Below are positions 1 to 10,696 of a DNA stretch of 64,000 bases, piece by piece. Within the stretch, counting starts at the first letter, position 1; each line of letters begins with the position of its first letter. A model generated the notes under the pieces. It saw nothing but the letters and a program-made list of their open reading frames with translations, had not been told where the DNA came from and searched no databases. The position numbers and the translations under genes are program-made. The stretch comes from Pyrenochaeta sp. MPI-SDFR-AT-0127 (lineage: Eukaryota; Ascomycota; Dothideomycetes; Pleosporales; Cucurbitariaceae): positions 310,001 through 374,000 of the forward strand of contig JAGTJM010000012.1 in assembly GCA_020747015.1 (NCBI GenBank), read 5' to 3'.

Positions 1-3000
1 TGCGGAGGCGTCACGTCTCGCATAGTGTCTCTCCAACCGGCATACAGTTCCTCGCGCTTCTGATCAGACTGCGAGCTGCTTGTTCGCTTGGGTTGGTGCG
101 AGTCAAACCCTACCGGTGCCCCTTTGATAGCCCATCCCTTGTTCTGCCACTTCTGGCTTGTCGACGGTGGCGCCTTCCGTTGCGAGTTTGACAAGGTCTG
201 ATTCTGGAGAGACGGTGACAGTGTTTGATGCTGAAGCAATTGCCGTCGTTGTGCCAACGTCATGTTTTCTTGCTCGCCTTGTTCCGCCAGTAGATTCGCC
301 GACGACGAGTGAGGCGTCAGTGACTGCGACGATATGCGGTTCTTCATCAAATTCTCACGCTGCCCCATCAGTGTGTTACTTGGAAGGGGTGAAAGAGCAT
401 CCAGTCGAGTTCCCGAGTTCGTTCGCGAAAGCACCCCCGGGGACATGACAGCAGGCGACCGCGTCAACGATCGTTGGTCCACCAACGACTCCTGGGAAAA
501 AGTCGAAGCCGTTCTATGAAGAGCGACACTACTGTTTCTGTTTGGCCTACTCTCTACTGAAGCCCTTCTTGAGTTTCTTTTACTTCCCATGAGCGGCGAC
601 GCTATCTCATCGCTCACAGGCACAGCTACTTCTTCTCGGCCTTCGTCCATCATCACTCCTGGTGAGGCTGGTACCCGCAGATCCTCTAGTTCAGGCTTTT
701 CTGCAGCCTCCAAGTGCTTCGCCCACTCATTCGTGCGATAGGACAAGGCCACCTTTGAGAGCCTTTGTGTCAGTAGCCCATCCTGTAGGCTGCCAACGTG
801 CGACTCCGCATGCTCCGTTTGTGAGGCTTGGGATAGCGCATCTGACTTTGTCGATTTTGATTGCTGGCCTTCACTACTTCCCTTGGCGCTAGAAACAAGT
901 GTGTCGGCGCGTACCCGAGAATCGCGCACAGATGAACGTTTCTTCCGCGAATCGTTAGGCTTTGGGTCGGTACTGGTCGTGAGAGAGAGTCGGACCGTTG
1001 GTCGTGGAGGTGCGGAGTCTTTGCCAGGTGTATCAGTCTGCATGTCCTGTGATTCATTCTTACCGGACGTATCAGGGGCGTGTGGCTGGTCGTTGATTAT
1101 TGACACCGGACCATCTGCTGTTTCTACCAAATGATCACTCTCAGTCTGTACTCTTGCGCTGCTGCTCGTCAACGAGTTATCGGGAGCCCCAGTCTCCGAG
1201 TCCTTTCCTGAAACATGAGGTGCTTCCGGTAGAGCATCTTGTTCGGTGCCAATGGGGGAATGAGGAGGAGATAGCTGGCGTAGCGAAAGATTATCATCAT
1301 CGTCATCAAGAGTCGCCGCAACCGATGATGCTCGGTCGTCCTCAATGTGTGGCACATTGATCAAAGCTTCTTGAGATTCGGATATGTTGCGTGAAATACG
1401 TTGTCTCATGGCTGACATATCAGATATGCGCTTCGAGAAAGGTCTACGATCAGAGTCGGCTTCATGATCAGTTTCAGGTACCGCGGACACAGACGCATTG
1501 TCCTCTTCACTCTTTGCATCCTCCTCTTTCGGGATTGTGAACGGCAGGGGCACAACGGCGGGAGGTGGCGGTGGAGCGGATGGACGAAGACTTGTCCTCT
1601 TTACGTTGGACAATGCAATGTCTGAAGGCGTAGTTTCCGGAGCGTTTGGCAGGGCTTTGCCGCTAGAGACTGATGCTGTGGCAGGCTCAATCTGCTTGGA
1701 GGATATCGCATTCCCCTGAGCGTCAATCTGCTGAATATCATCATCTTGAAGTACGCTGACAGTGACTGTCGTGCCAGCAGGCGTATCGCTGTGCGGTGAA
1801 TGTACAACACCACCCTTGGACATGTTGACCATTTCTAAACCATCGGGGCCGTACACCTCTTTCTCTCGAATGCTCGTCGAACCTTTGGGCCCTGTGATGG
1901 AAGACCTGACGCTAGATTCTTGCACACTTCTACCGCCATAAGCGGCCTCCCACTGTGCACGTTCCTTCTGGAAGTTGTCCTCGATTTTACGGCCAAGCGC
2001 CTCCTCTTCGCGTTCTTGATCCTGCTGTCTTTCAAGCTGCTGAGCAGCGCTCTTTGCACGATGTTCCTTGACAAGTTTCCACACGCGCATTTGCGATACA
2101 ATGCCGAATACGGCAATGATGACGACGCCTGCTAATTCTGCCTTGATGTTCTTGGTTACGGGGTAAGTAGTGGTATTCAGCGGGAAGACATCATCATTCA
2201 GGTCTACCACTGTTAGTAGCCGATATACTCAGGGACAAGCCCGACTTACTCCACAGAAAAAGCCAGAATTCTTTCCAGCCAGCGCGGGCAAGACAATCAA
2301 TACCGAGTATAGTTGCAGTGGCGCCCGAGAATGCAATGGACGCAATGAGACCATGGTTGCGAGTGTAGTGACTGAAGGACAGCGAATAACCTCCGGCTGA
2401 CATGCATCCGATGAAGATTGCACGACCAGTGGCCGACGAGATCAATCCGCCGTCTTTAAGGCTGAGAAACCACATACTGAGGCAGAAGCCACCGAGCAAA
2501 CACCCAAAGCCCTCGGTGATGTCCGAGAAGACCAGAGAGAGAATTCCGAATATTACTCCGGTGAAGAAAGCCGCCACAAAAAAGGCCCCTTGGACTGCAT
2601 TTGAGACAGGCGGACTCATCAGGTAGATGATAAGGACTGTCACGGCGAGAGTAGTCAGGTATGCAGCAGAGCCGAATACATATATCCTGGTAGATCTAAG
2701 CATATGGTGTCTGGTCCATCTCAGCTCGCTTACCATTTGTTCTTGATGCCGATAACAGCGTACACCAGACCGGTCAGCAGTAACAGCACTCCACTGACTC
2801 CCATGGCTGGGGTCAGCTTCGGATGGAGGGGCAGCGGACTCTCGGAATCACTCTCTGCTGAATGCTTGTTAGCTTAGTCTTGTTGAGACTATAATAGTGG
2901 CGCCTACCAGTAGAGCTTGTGGGCTGCGGTGGATTGGTCGCGACCGTGCTTGGGGCCTGAATAACAGTGCTGGTAGTTGCTGAAGACTTTGCTGAGGCAT

Positions 3001-3244
3001 CTATCGTGGAAGACGGGCGAGTGGCATCAGTGCTCAGCCGTGACGATTCTCCAGATGGTACAACTGTAGGTGAAGGCCGTGAGGAAGAACTTTCCCTTGC
3101 CAATGGCGCCGAAGTCTGCTCTGAGGTGCTGTCATCCTGTCGGCGTATTGCAGCACGAGGGATCGCAGCCACAGACTGCAAACAGAGAACCAACGCGAGG
3201 CAAAGGAGGAGGTAGCGGTAGGATCGCATAGCAATGGTTTGCAA
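1..3244 (-). CDS. TMEM198/TM7S3-like (DUF4203) seven-helix membrane protein, 3' end beyond window
   Basis: Exons by my reading: 2908-3244, 2734-2857, 2250-2686 and 1-2203, with introns of 50, 47 and 46 bases; the reading frame stays open to base 1, so the C-terminus is outside. The protein starts with a signal peptide (MRSYRYLLLCLALVLC, either of two Mets at 3244 or 3229), then a Ser/Thr-rich segment, then seven hydrophobic helices (for example GVLLLLTGLVYAVIGI, LTTLAVTVLIIYLM, GVVIIAVFGIVSQ). The last is followed by the family-like LNDDVFPLNTTTYP just before it and by a very long polar, coiled and Ser-rich cytosolic tail of over 700 residues containing LSYRTNEWAKHLEAAEKPEL, a motif I know from fungal members. 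Known family role is poorly defined; TMEM198 relatives are surface membrane proteins. Function here is not inferable. Acceptors were chosen because they restore LWNLNDD and KNKWIYVFG. Confidence 0.85.
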
Positions 3245-5294
3245 GTGGACTTGTTCAAAAGTAAAAGGCAGGTGCCATCGAACCTTGAGATTAGGATTAG
3301 ACGGTTATGGAGGTGGTGATAAGAAGAATTAGGAAGGTGCTTGAAGCAAGAAGGCGTGATACAGATGCGGAGACCGGCAGAGTGGTGGGCCGCAGCGAAG
3401 CGCAGCACACGTGAAGCAGAAAAGAAAGGCTTAAGAAATGTCAGCGATTAGTTGGTCAGAGGTAAACGAATGAATAAAAACAAGTCGGCTCAGACATGCA
3501 CCCGTGGGCGTGATGGTCTTGATGCAAGAGAGTGTGCAGAGAGCGGCTGGACAGCGCGCAGGGTGCATATCGGCCATTAAAGAGCTCGGGCACGCGATGA
3601 TACCAGATCGTCGTTGGTCCCGCAAGTTGCAGCAAGCGAGAGGCTCCCTGGAGCTTTGGCCTGTCCTGTAATGAGAAGAAAGCTGAACCACGGGGGGGCT
3701 TTCGGGACCTGGCGGCGTCAAACGGTGCGCTGTTCTGGGATCATCTATCCTCAAAGAGGCGTGGTTTGGTCCTGAGAAATCATCAAGGGAAATTACAACC
3801 ACAGCCACCATCCAGTCGTCGCAGTCACCAGCAGCACGCCAGAAACCGCGTTGTGGAGGGAGAGCCCCCAGGCCAATGGCCAGAACAAACCACTGAGACA
3901 AAAAGGGAGGAGGCGCGAGACTGGCAGCAGCTTGCGTGGTCCTCGCCGACTGGCTCCCTCGAGAGCGCGGTGCGTCGAGGCTGGAAGTGCTTTTGGCAGC
4001 AAAGCGAGCCTGCGCGTCGATACGTGTTGGGTAGTGGTCCTCGGAGCTGAGCCTTCATTCATGCGCCAATCTGCCCAAGGTGTGAGGTTGACGAAAGAAG
4101 ACGCGTTGAGAGGACGCGAAAAGAGGAGCCGTAAGCCAACCAGGTCCCTGATGATGCTCATTGGCAGGGCTATGGTCCCGGCTCTGGAATTTTAACAAGC
4201 CACCCATGCACTGGATATGCATAAACATAGCCCCTTCGCATAATATGGTTCGCTGTCATCGTGGTACATAGACAAGGATGCCGTCGTCAATGTGGATGTG
4301 GACGTGTTTTGTGCATTTATTTATATACATATATATCTCCACCAGGTTTTCCTGGTTCAAAAAGAGTTTGATTTTCCTTCTTTTCCTTCAGTAATGGCAT
4401 GCTGAGAACTCGTCTCGGTTCGCAGAGAGTGAGCCAGCGCGCTACCGAAGACGGCACAGACGGATCGCTTAGGGTGAGATGATCTGCCAACCGCTGCCGA
4501 CGATCCAGTTCTGAGTTTCGCTTTCGCCGGAAAGGTACCGTTCGCAGCGAGGTGCTGCATGGCCGGCCTGACCATGGCCCAACAAATTTCACTCCTGCCA
4601 AACGTCTTCGCAAGCAAAGCTTCAGGTGATTGTCTGTTCTCATGCTGTTCCCAAAGTCTATCCGCGCCTTGCGCTCCGAGTTTGGGGTTTCTGGTTTCCA
4701 ACTTCATGAAAGTCGTTGTACAAGCGATTCTGATCATGGTGTTCTGTCTGCCAGATCGGGACTTGGGAGCTATAGTGGAACCAGTGAAATTGCCAATAGT
4801 TTGGCAATGGTCATGGGGCGCTGACAATTCGGCACCTAACACAACGGATCCTGGGGTCATCTTTTTGGCTACGATGAGAACAACGTGTTTTCCCTAAAAA
4901 GCTGGGCAAAGTATGTACAGTCTGCGTCTTACGAGGGGGAACACATACGGTACGCCCATCCTTTGTCCCGCGGATGCCGTGGCGTGACGCTACCAGCACG
5001 CCCGATTTCCCATCGTTCGCGATGGCGCTACCAGCTTGCGAACGTTAGTTCTGCGAGGCATGCACGATCGTGCCTCGTATGCACCGGTAATAATAATCGA
5101 CGTCTTGGAGTCGCAACTTGAGAGGAGAGACAGCCGCCCACATTGACATGGTATGCCATGCCTTGAGCCAGTCCTGGTGGGTGCATCATTTCTACCGAGA
5201 AGGCGAGGACAGCGTTTGGAATTTCAGAGATTGAGATGACAACGGCCTAATCACGGAATTGGCACCGAATCGCACATGCATAGCCTTTGAATCT
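3245..5294. other. Intergenic, about 2 kb, no gene seen
   Basis: This holds the upstream region of the TMEM198-like gene and the downstream region of GSH2. Open frames up to about 165 codons occur on both strands, but none shows a recognisable domain, sensible composition or splice structure. A short TA-rich stretch lies near 4315-4335. I see no repeat or RNA gene. Confidence 0.6.
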
Positions 5295-6842
5295 TCAGCC
5301 ATCTACCAAGCAACAGCTGTCAACCGCTCCGAATCCTGCAGCTACTCCCCCTTCTTCGCTTTGGTCCCCCTTCGTGCGGAGAAGATATCCTGCCTCCCAG
5401 CTCTCCAACGTTTCGGCATTCTGCCCATTTCCATCTCCACCTCTCCACAGACATACTCCATAAACTCCAAGCTCGCAAATCACCCCTCCTTTCTGTAGCT
5501 CCCCGTTGCGAAGGATCGCATTTCTTAGCGGAGGTGGCTCAATCATCTCCATTAATATGTAGGCCGGCCAGTGTGTCTCTGGAAGTTTTTCCAAAAATGG
5601 GGGAATGGCTTTTCGATAGATGTTGTTTCCACCTCCCTCGCGTTGGGGTTTCAGAACGTAACGCGCAGCTGAGGAAGGATCCGTGGCAAGCTTTCTTGCC
5701 TCCCTCCCTGCTTCGCTGTTGTCAAGCGGGTAGATGGGGGCAAAGGTCGCCAGCACCCGATCTGCAACGCTTTTGTCGGGGAGGAAGCGGTTAAGATGTG
5801 GAGAGTGTGGTGTAGCCAAGACTTGTTGCACTTTCTTGCAGCCAGCGAGGTGTGTCAAGATGCTGGGACACTTTATGGCCCGGCTTTTCTCGAGATGAAG
5901 CCTGGACGTCCAATCTTCGTCCTTTGTGTAGTCATCAGGTGAGTATCCTGCCCGGAAATAGACTGTCGTCACCTCATACGATGCCAATGGCGAACTAGGT
6001 GGGGTGTAGAGAAGAGTCCGATCCGAAGTGAGTTTGGTGTGAGACAGCGTCTCGCCGAAAGGTAGGCGGAATGAGCGAATTCCGTTCTCCTCCAGCAAGG
6101 CGAATTCCAGGTGTCTCTGATCAAACACATTTCTTTCGGGATCCTGAACGACAAACAATACGCACAAGGGATGGTTTGCGTGAGAAGAACCATAAGCCTT
6201 GTGTGCAGCGGCCAGACCTTTGGCCAAGGAGGAAGCGGATTTGCTTTGTTGTAGCGCCTCGGCCGTGATGATGGACGAGCTTGCTGATGGGAAAGCATCA
6301 ATCTTGAGTAGGTGTCTATGCAAAGCGGATACTTGAGATGACAAGCCACCGAACGAAGACGCGATTGTGTTGAACTCGACCTGCTTTAAGCCGGGTGCGA
6401 GGCCAGACTGTGCGGGATCCTGGTGGACCATGTAGTCGGATCTGAATAATCCGAGAGAGATGTCTTGAACATAGCCTACTTTCTTCACTTCCAAGTGCGT
6501 GTGCCACAGATTTGCGACAAAGTCGTCAATGTCGAGCAGCTCTTCAACTATGCTCTGAAGCCATGCCTCATCGTTTGCTATTGCTGAATATAGCTCGTTG
6601 TAAGCTTTCTGTATGGCAAGGCCTTGTTCGAAGCAGGAACGGGGAAACAAGCTTGGGAAGAGCGTGACTGGCGCCGTCGTGGCAAGTACACCAGAAGGAT
6701 CTTGTGAGGGTTGGACAAAAGACGGAGCCGGGCGGACGGCCAACCCATGTGCTATTGACCAGTCCCTGAGATTCGAGAGCAGGTACTGTTCTTCTTCCTG
6801 AACCAGCTCGGGAGGGTAGTCTGCGTGTGACATCAAGGCCAT
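5295..6842 (-). CDS. GSH2: Glutathione synthetase
   Basis: Single-exon, 515 residues, the usual length for eukaryotic glutathione synthetase, which joins gamma-glutamylcysteine and glycine with ATP in the cytosol, the second step of glutathione synthesis. Visible family signatures are QVEFNTIASSFGGLSSQVS in the N-terminal half, the ATP-grasp glycine-rich loop KPQREGGGNNIY near residue 400, LMEMIEPP, and the C-terminal A-loop EEGGVAAGFGAVDS that closes on substrate. The start at 6842 (MALMSHADYPPELVQ) is followed closely by a second in-frame ATG; the family pattern YPPEL near the N-terminus fits either. No targeting signal is seen. It is divergent from the gene at 7610, with a shared 767-base upstream region. 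Confidence 0.95.
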   Translation of the reverse strand: MALMSHADYPPELVQEEEQYLLSNLRDWSIAHGLAVRPAPSFVQPSQDPSGVLATTAPVTLFPSLFPRSCFEQGLAIQKAYNELYSAIANDEAWLQSIVEELLDIDDFVANLWHTHLEVKKVGYVQDISLGLFRSDYMVHQDPAQSGLAPGLKQVEFNTIASSFGGLSSQVSALHRHLLKIDAFPSASSSIITAEALQQSKSASSLAKGLAAAHKAYGSSHANHPLCVLFVVQDPERNVFDQRHLEFALLEENGIRSFRLPFGETLSHTKLTSDRTLLYTPPSSPLASYEVTTVYFRAGYSPDDYTKDEDWTSRLHLEKSRAIKCPSILTHLAGCKKVQQVLATPHSPHLNRFLPDKSVADRVLATFAPIYPLDNSEAGREARKLATDPSSAARYVLKPQREGGGNNIYRKAIPPFLEKLPETHWPAYILMEMIEPPPLRNAILRNGELQKGGVICELGVYGVCLWRGGDGNGQNAETLESWEAGYLLRTKGDQSEEGGVAAGFGAVDSCCLVDG

Positions 6843-7609
6843 ACTCGCTGGTTCACTCTGGTCGTTGCTGATGGATGATTCTGTCTGTGTTGAACATCAA
6901 AGGGAGCAATCTTAGAGTCGCTGCCCGCACTAGCGATTGCCTCATTTACCCCACCAGTTGCCGGACTGCCCAATCCTGCTAGTCCACTTTCAGATAGGGC
7001 TCTGTGGCGCCTCAGTAATTTTGCAAACAACAAGTTGAGTCTTGCAGTGGCCCTCGAAGCCACCATCTTTCCTGATAACACTGGACTTGAACGTACTAGA
7101 GACGGACGTCCTTCCTGCCTAAGCGGTTGTGCTAGAATCCTGGCCATCATGTCTATCGACCAAGCCTTCGCCCCCACCAATGTGTGATTCAACGTGTCTT
7201 TGGCAACACTGAATGTGACATTGCTATCAGAACAGCTTTGTGGCTCTGCAATACCGTTCCAGTGTGTAGGTTCTACTTGGAGGATGCCCCTCGACGCGTT
7301 CACACGTGCGCTCGCGTGCCCCCATCTCTAACTCGCCGGCCAGCCGGGTTGCTGTTGCAGCCCCGCTTCCCGCGTACACTCATCCATCATGACGCCGCAC
7401 TCAATACGGTAGACTACTATGAGCGGTCTAGTGTCAGTAATTGACTGTCTTCTACTATTGAATGCACTCACCACCCAGCACAAAGCCATAACAAACATTC
7501 GCCCGACTTACTTAGGCACTGGGACTTGGCGCCACCAAGCCATCGCCTCCGGGACACAAGGAATCCAGAGGTGTTCAAGCCTCGAGCAGCATCGTCTGCT
7601 TGACTCCGA
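6843..7609. promoter_or_regulatory. Shared divergent upstream region of GSH2 and the 7610 gene
   Basis: This 767-base stretch separates two divergent genes and must hold both promoters and leaders. An open frame of 156 codons on the minus strand (6833-7303) overlaps the GSH2 start in another frame and has no domain. I identify no specific factor site with confidence. Confidence 0.5.
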
Positions 7610-9577
7610 ATGAACATGCCCGCTGAAGACCCTTGGTATTGGACGGTGGATGACATTGTCGCTGAACTCTGCCATTCGCTTGTTTTGTTCGAGGCTGCAG
7701 GGTGCAGAGCAGAACATATTCCCAATTCAACGACGCTTGAAAGCCTATTTCGTGAACGACAGATGACAGGGGCGATATTCCTCACAGCCTACGACATCCA
7801 TGTGCCACAGAGGGTGCTTAATGTACATCAATTAGAGCAACAAAAAGCTCTCACATCGGTCCTTGAATTGCTTCGGCGGCGGTCTGTCACATACAAACAG
7901 CAAACGGCCAATGTAGTTGCCGAATCATCTGACCTTAGGAATGCAGGTTCCTTGAGTTTATCTGTGACTACTGCTGACGCTACTTTCGTTCATGAAACGG
8001 GTCGGAAGCGAAGGAGGGTATCTCTTGCCACAGCAGCATCGCCTCTCACGGATGCCCAAAAACCACCAAATAATACCACAGGATCTCGTGCGGATCTTGT
8101 TGCCGAAGGGGTGGCCAATATCGAAAGCCAATGGGATCATCTGCTGCGGTGGCAACAAGTGAATGGTGATGAAGAGGTAGACCTGGCAGCATTGGGTGAG
8201 TCTGAGGACGAAGAGCACTTTGGGTTGGGGGATCCCGCAGAAGAAGGCCCGCACGATGCGCCAGACGACGAAGGAGACATAGAAAAACAAGCACAAGACC
8301 AAAGCAAGCTGACTTCCGATCGGATTGTGGACATTATCAACGAGCGAATTGAATTCTACACTGCTTCATGGAAGCCGAACAAGGGCGTCATAAAAGGAGA
8401 TGAGCTTAAATATGACCCAGAGGCTATGTGGGAGGAGGCGGAGGCTACAGGACAAAGACAGCAGCTCGTGAAAAGATACGAGGCCGATCTGGTCTACTAT
8501 CGCCATCGCTTAGACACACTTTGCGACGAAATTATGAAGTTTCCTGGGAGCAACGCGGATAAAGTGCGCCGCCAGTGTAGCAATCTTGAAGTTACAGTTG
8601 ATTCAATGGAATTGGCAGAATGGTTGCTGTCAATCTACAGATTAGAACCTCTCAGCGATAGTGCTGAGGAACTCGATGATCGGATCATCAGTCTACAGCA
8701 CGGCCAACCAAGGCCATCACCAATCTCTGCCAACCACCCACAAACATCTTCCATGGGAATTGTCGACCTAGGGTCACCATCAGAATCTTCTGAGGCAGAA
8801 GAGAACGTCGCTATGATCCTCGATGAATCTATGGAACCTGTAACAAACGCGACTCAAGACCAAAACAGTCATTCCCATTCGATCCATATGCTGGACTCTA
8901 TTCCTATGCATCCTATCGAGCGACCAATAAGCGCCCGGGAGGAGTCGTATATTGTCGATGGCATAAAGTCATCAGGTTATAAGACTTATTTTAATGATGA
9001 GCCCGAGAGTGCGTCAATCGCTTCAGTGAGTAGCTGGAGATGGACCGACTTGGTTGGTTCACAGGATCGCAAACGGATTGTTTCCAAAGCGGTCAACGAA
9101 ATGAAGACTCAAGATCGAGAGCTGCTCCGCACTCGACTGAGCCAAGTGGGAAAGGCGGGGATGACCAAGGAACTCCGAGCTTGCATCGAAATGCTGTCGA
9201 AGGGAGAGTCGAAGATGCAAGGCGTGCTGCCACGAGATCTACCGAAGATTGTTACCTTCACCAGGCTATTCCTGTCGTGGTGGCTTTGCGATAACTATTT
9301 TCGAGTAGAACCCTCACAGTGGCATCTAGAAGAGCTCCTACGATGCCTAGAAGATGACTCGCCTGATCCAACCACATTCTATGACTACCTCGTAATTATC
9401 ATGTCAACGACTTTCAATGCGGAGGCTTTGAAGCATCCGGGGTTCCCTTCGCAAGCAGAAATCATTGAGATCTCAGACGATGACGAGATGTCATCGCGTG
9501 GACCAGCTACCCTGCGAACGACCAATTTGAAGAAATCACACTGTCTGCAGCAGACTTCTGTGATCATCCTTGATTGA
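7610..9577 (+). CDS. SAM-like and DUF7607-like nuclear protein with SUMO-interaction-like motifs
   Basis: Single exon, 655 residues, starting at the first in-frame ATG (MNMPAEDPWYWTVDD). The first 85 residues (WTVDDIVAELC through LELLRRRSVTY) look like a sterile-alpha-motif type helical domain; this N-terminal pattern and the middle block (DRIVDIINERIEFYTASWKP to about residue 350, Lys/Tyr-rich helices) resemble a domain I recall as DUF7607 in fungal proteins, some of them SNF2-type. A basic stretch RKRRRVSL suggests a nuclear signal and is followed by acidic segments. Three SUMO-interaction-like motifs occur: GIVDLGSPSESSEAEE, EIIEISDDDEM and the extreme C-terminus SVIILD. No helicase motifs are present. 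Family assignment is from memory and tentative; function unknown. Confidence 0.7.
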   Translation: MNMPAEDPWYWTVDDIVAELCHSLVLFEAAGCRAEHIPNSTTLESLFRERQMTGAIFLTAYDIHVPQRVLNVHQLEQQKALTSVLELLRRRSVTYKQQTANVVAESSDLRNAGSLSLSVTTADATFVHETGRKRRRVSLATAASPLTDAQKPPNNTTGSRADLVAEGVANIESQWDHLLRWQQVNGDEEVDLAALGESEDEEHFGLGDPAEEGPHDAPDDEGDIEKQAQDQSKLTSDRIVDIINERIEFYTASWKPNKGVIKGDELKYDPEAMWEEAEATGQRQQLVKRYEADLVYYRHRLDTLCDEIMKFPGSNADKVRRQCSNLEVTVDSMELAEWLLSIYRLEPLSDSAEELDDRIISLQHGQPRPSPISANHPQTSSMGIVDLGSPSESSEAEENVAMILDESMEPVTNATQDQNSHSHSIHMLDSIPMHPIERPISAREESYIVDGIKSSGYKTYFNDEPESASIASVSSWRWTDLVGSQDRKRIVSKAVNEMKTQDRELLRTRLSQVGKAGMTKELRACIEMLSKGESKMQGVLPRDLPKIVTFTRLFLSWWLCDNYFRVEPSQWHLEELLRCLEDDSPDPTTFYDYLVIIMSTTFNAEALKHPGFPSQAEIIEISDDDEMSSRGPATLRTTNLKKSHCLQQTSVIILD

Positions 9578-10696
9578 GAGTAAAGTGTGGCACGACCCAG
9601 CGTAATGATCATAGCGGACCGGAACAGAATTGTCTAAGCCAAGGCCATTCTTCAGCACAAAGATAGCAGAAAAAAAACAAAATCAATTCGTAACCCACGG
9701 GAACTCTTTCGCTGTGATATGTCAGACCCCCTTCAGGCATGTATTTCCTTTGTCACCATGTTTGCTGTGTGGCCAGTTCTGTACCGAGACTACAAGCGGA
9801 CTACTATTGTCAAACAAAAGAGCCATTTAGTGAGCAATAGCCCTCACTGCTGCCAGGTGATGTAGAATGGAGTGTGGGTTGAACGAAGATGCCGACTTAG
9901 TGTGGGTGATCCGACAATATACGGTGTGCCTCGGCAATGTAGTAGCCTATACTTGCCGTATGCTTCATATGGCAATATGGTATGATGATCAATGCTAAGG
10001 TTAGACTGCGAGTGACAACAAGCCCAGAGCGTGCAGCTTTCAAAGCCAAAATCTGGGGTAAGTTGCTTAGCCTCGCCGTAAGTTCAGTGACTACGCTGGG
10101 CCGGGTTAAAGATCATCAGTGCCGTCGCGGACGGCATCGTCTCCAACCGGAATTGATGTGTTGCCCGGCTTTCGGCTGGTCGGCGGCACAGTGGGCTGCG
10201 CCGATATCAAACGATCAAAGTCTGATGCAGCGCAAGTTGTTCATCGCACTCAATGCGTTTAGGCGAAGACGGTGCCAGCTGAGAAGATGGTGGTGTCGAA
10301 GGTCGTTGGTCAGGTCGCACAGCGTCTGACAGGTGGTCAGCAAGCACTCATATTTTCAACCGGAGCATGGAAGCCTTTCGGTACGCCACTTGCGGATCTT
10401 GCAGAGCCATGGTCCGTCAACGCAATCAACCATTATTAACCTGGTGTCGGCATGTCACGGACGCAGGGCCAATCATATTGTGTCTATTTGACGCCGAAAG
10501 CCCGGTATTCTAGTCTTCGGAGCTATTCCCGCTTAGCCCTCCATCTCGTTCCGCATATGAATGATTTCTGTCCATCTCCGACACACTTCCCAGTCATCCT
10601 CTCTCTTTCTTCGCCTTTCCCCTCTGCTCTGAATCTCAACATCTGCTCACTGCAACAGTAGCTCCCAGCCTTCTAAGTGCCGCGCAATTGATCACC
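9578..10696. other. Intergenic, HEM1 upstream region
   Basis: About 1.1 kb between the 7610 gene and HEM1 with no convincing gene. The last 140 bases before HEM1 are CT-rich (for example around 10595-10630), as is common near fungal transcription starts. A CCAATCA motif at 10469 is listed separately. Confidence 0.6.
10469..10475 (+). promoter_or_regulatory. CCAATCA box upstream of HEM1
   Basis: The sequence CCAATCA lies 222 bases before the HEM1 ATG. In filamentous ascomycetes the CCAAT-binding complex (HapB/C/E, with HapX) controls heme and iron genes, so the site is a plausible binding site. A 5-base core is expected by chance often, so this is inference; the HapE/HAP5 subunit itself is encoded at 40849-41873. 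Confidence 0.4.

Noticed and set aside
4357..4860. 167-codon minus-strand frame between GSH2 and the TMEM198-like gene
   Set aside because: No domain, low-quality composition, overlapping frames of similar length on both strands.
6833..7303. 156-codon minus-strand frame upstream of GSH2, considered as an extra GSH2 exon or separate gene
   Set aside because: It stops just inside GSH2 in another frame, has no family resemblance, and GSH2 is complete without it.
10688..10696. TTG start three codons before the HEM1 ATG
   Set aside because: The ATG at 10697 has a strong context and eukaryotic initiation at TTG is not expected.
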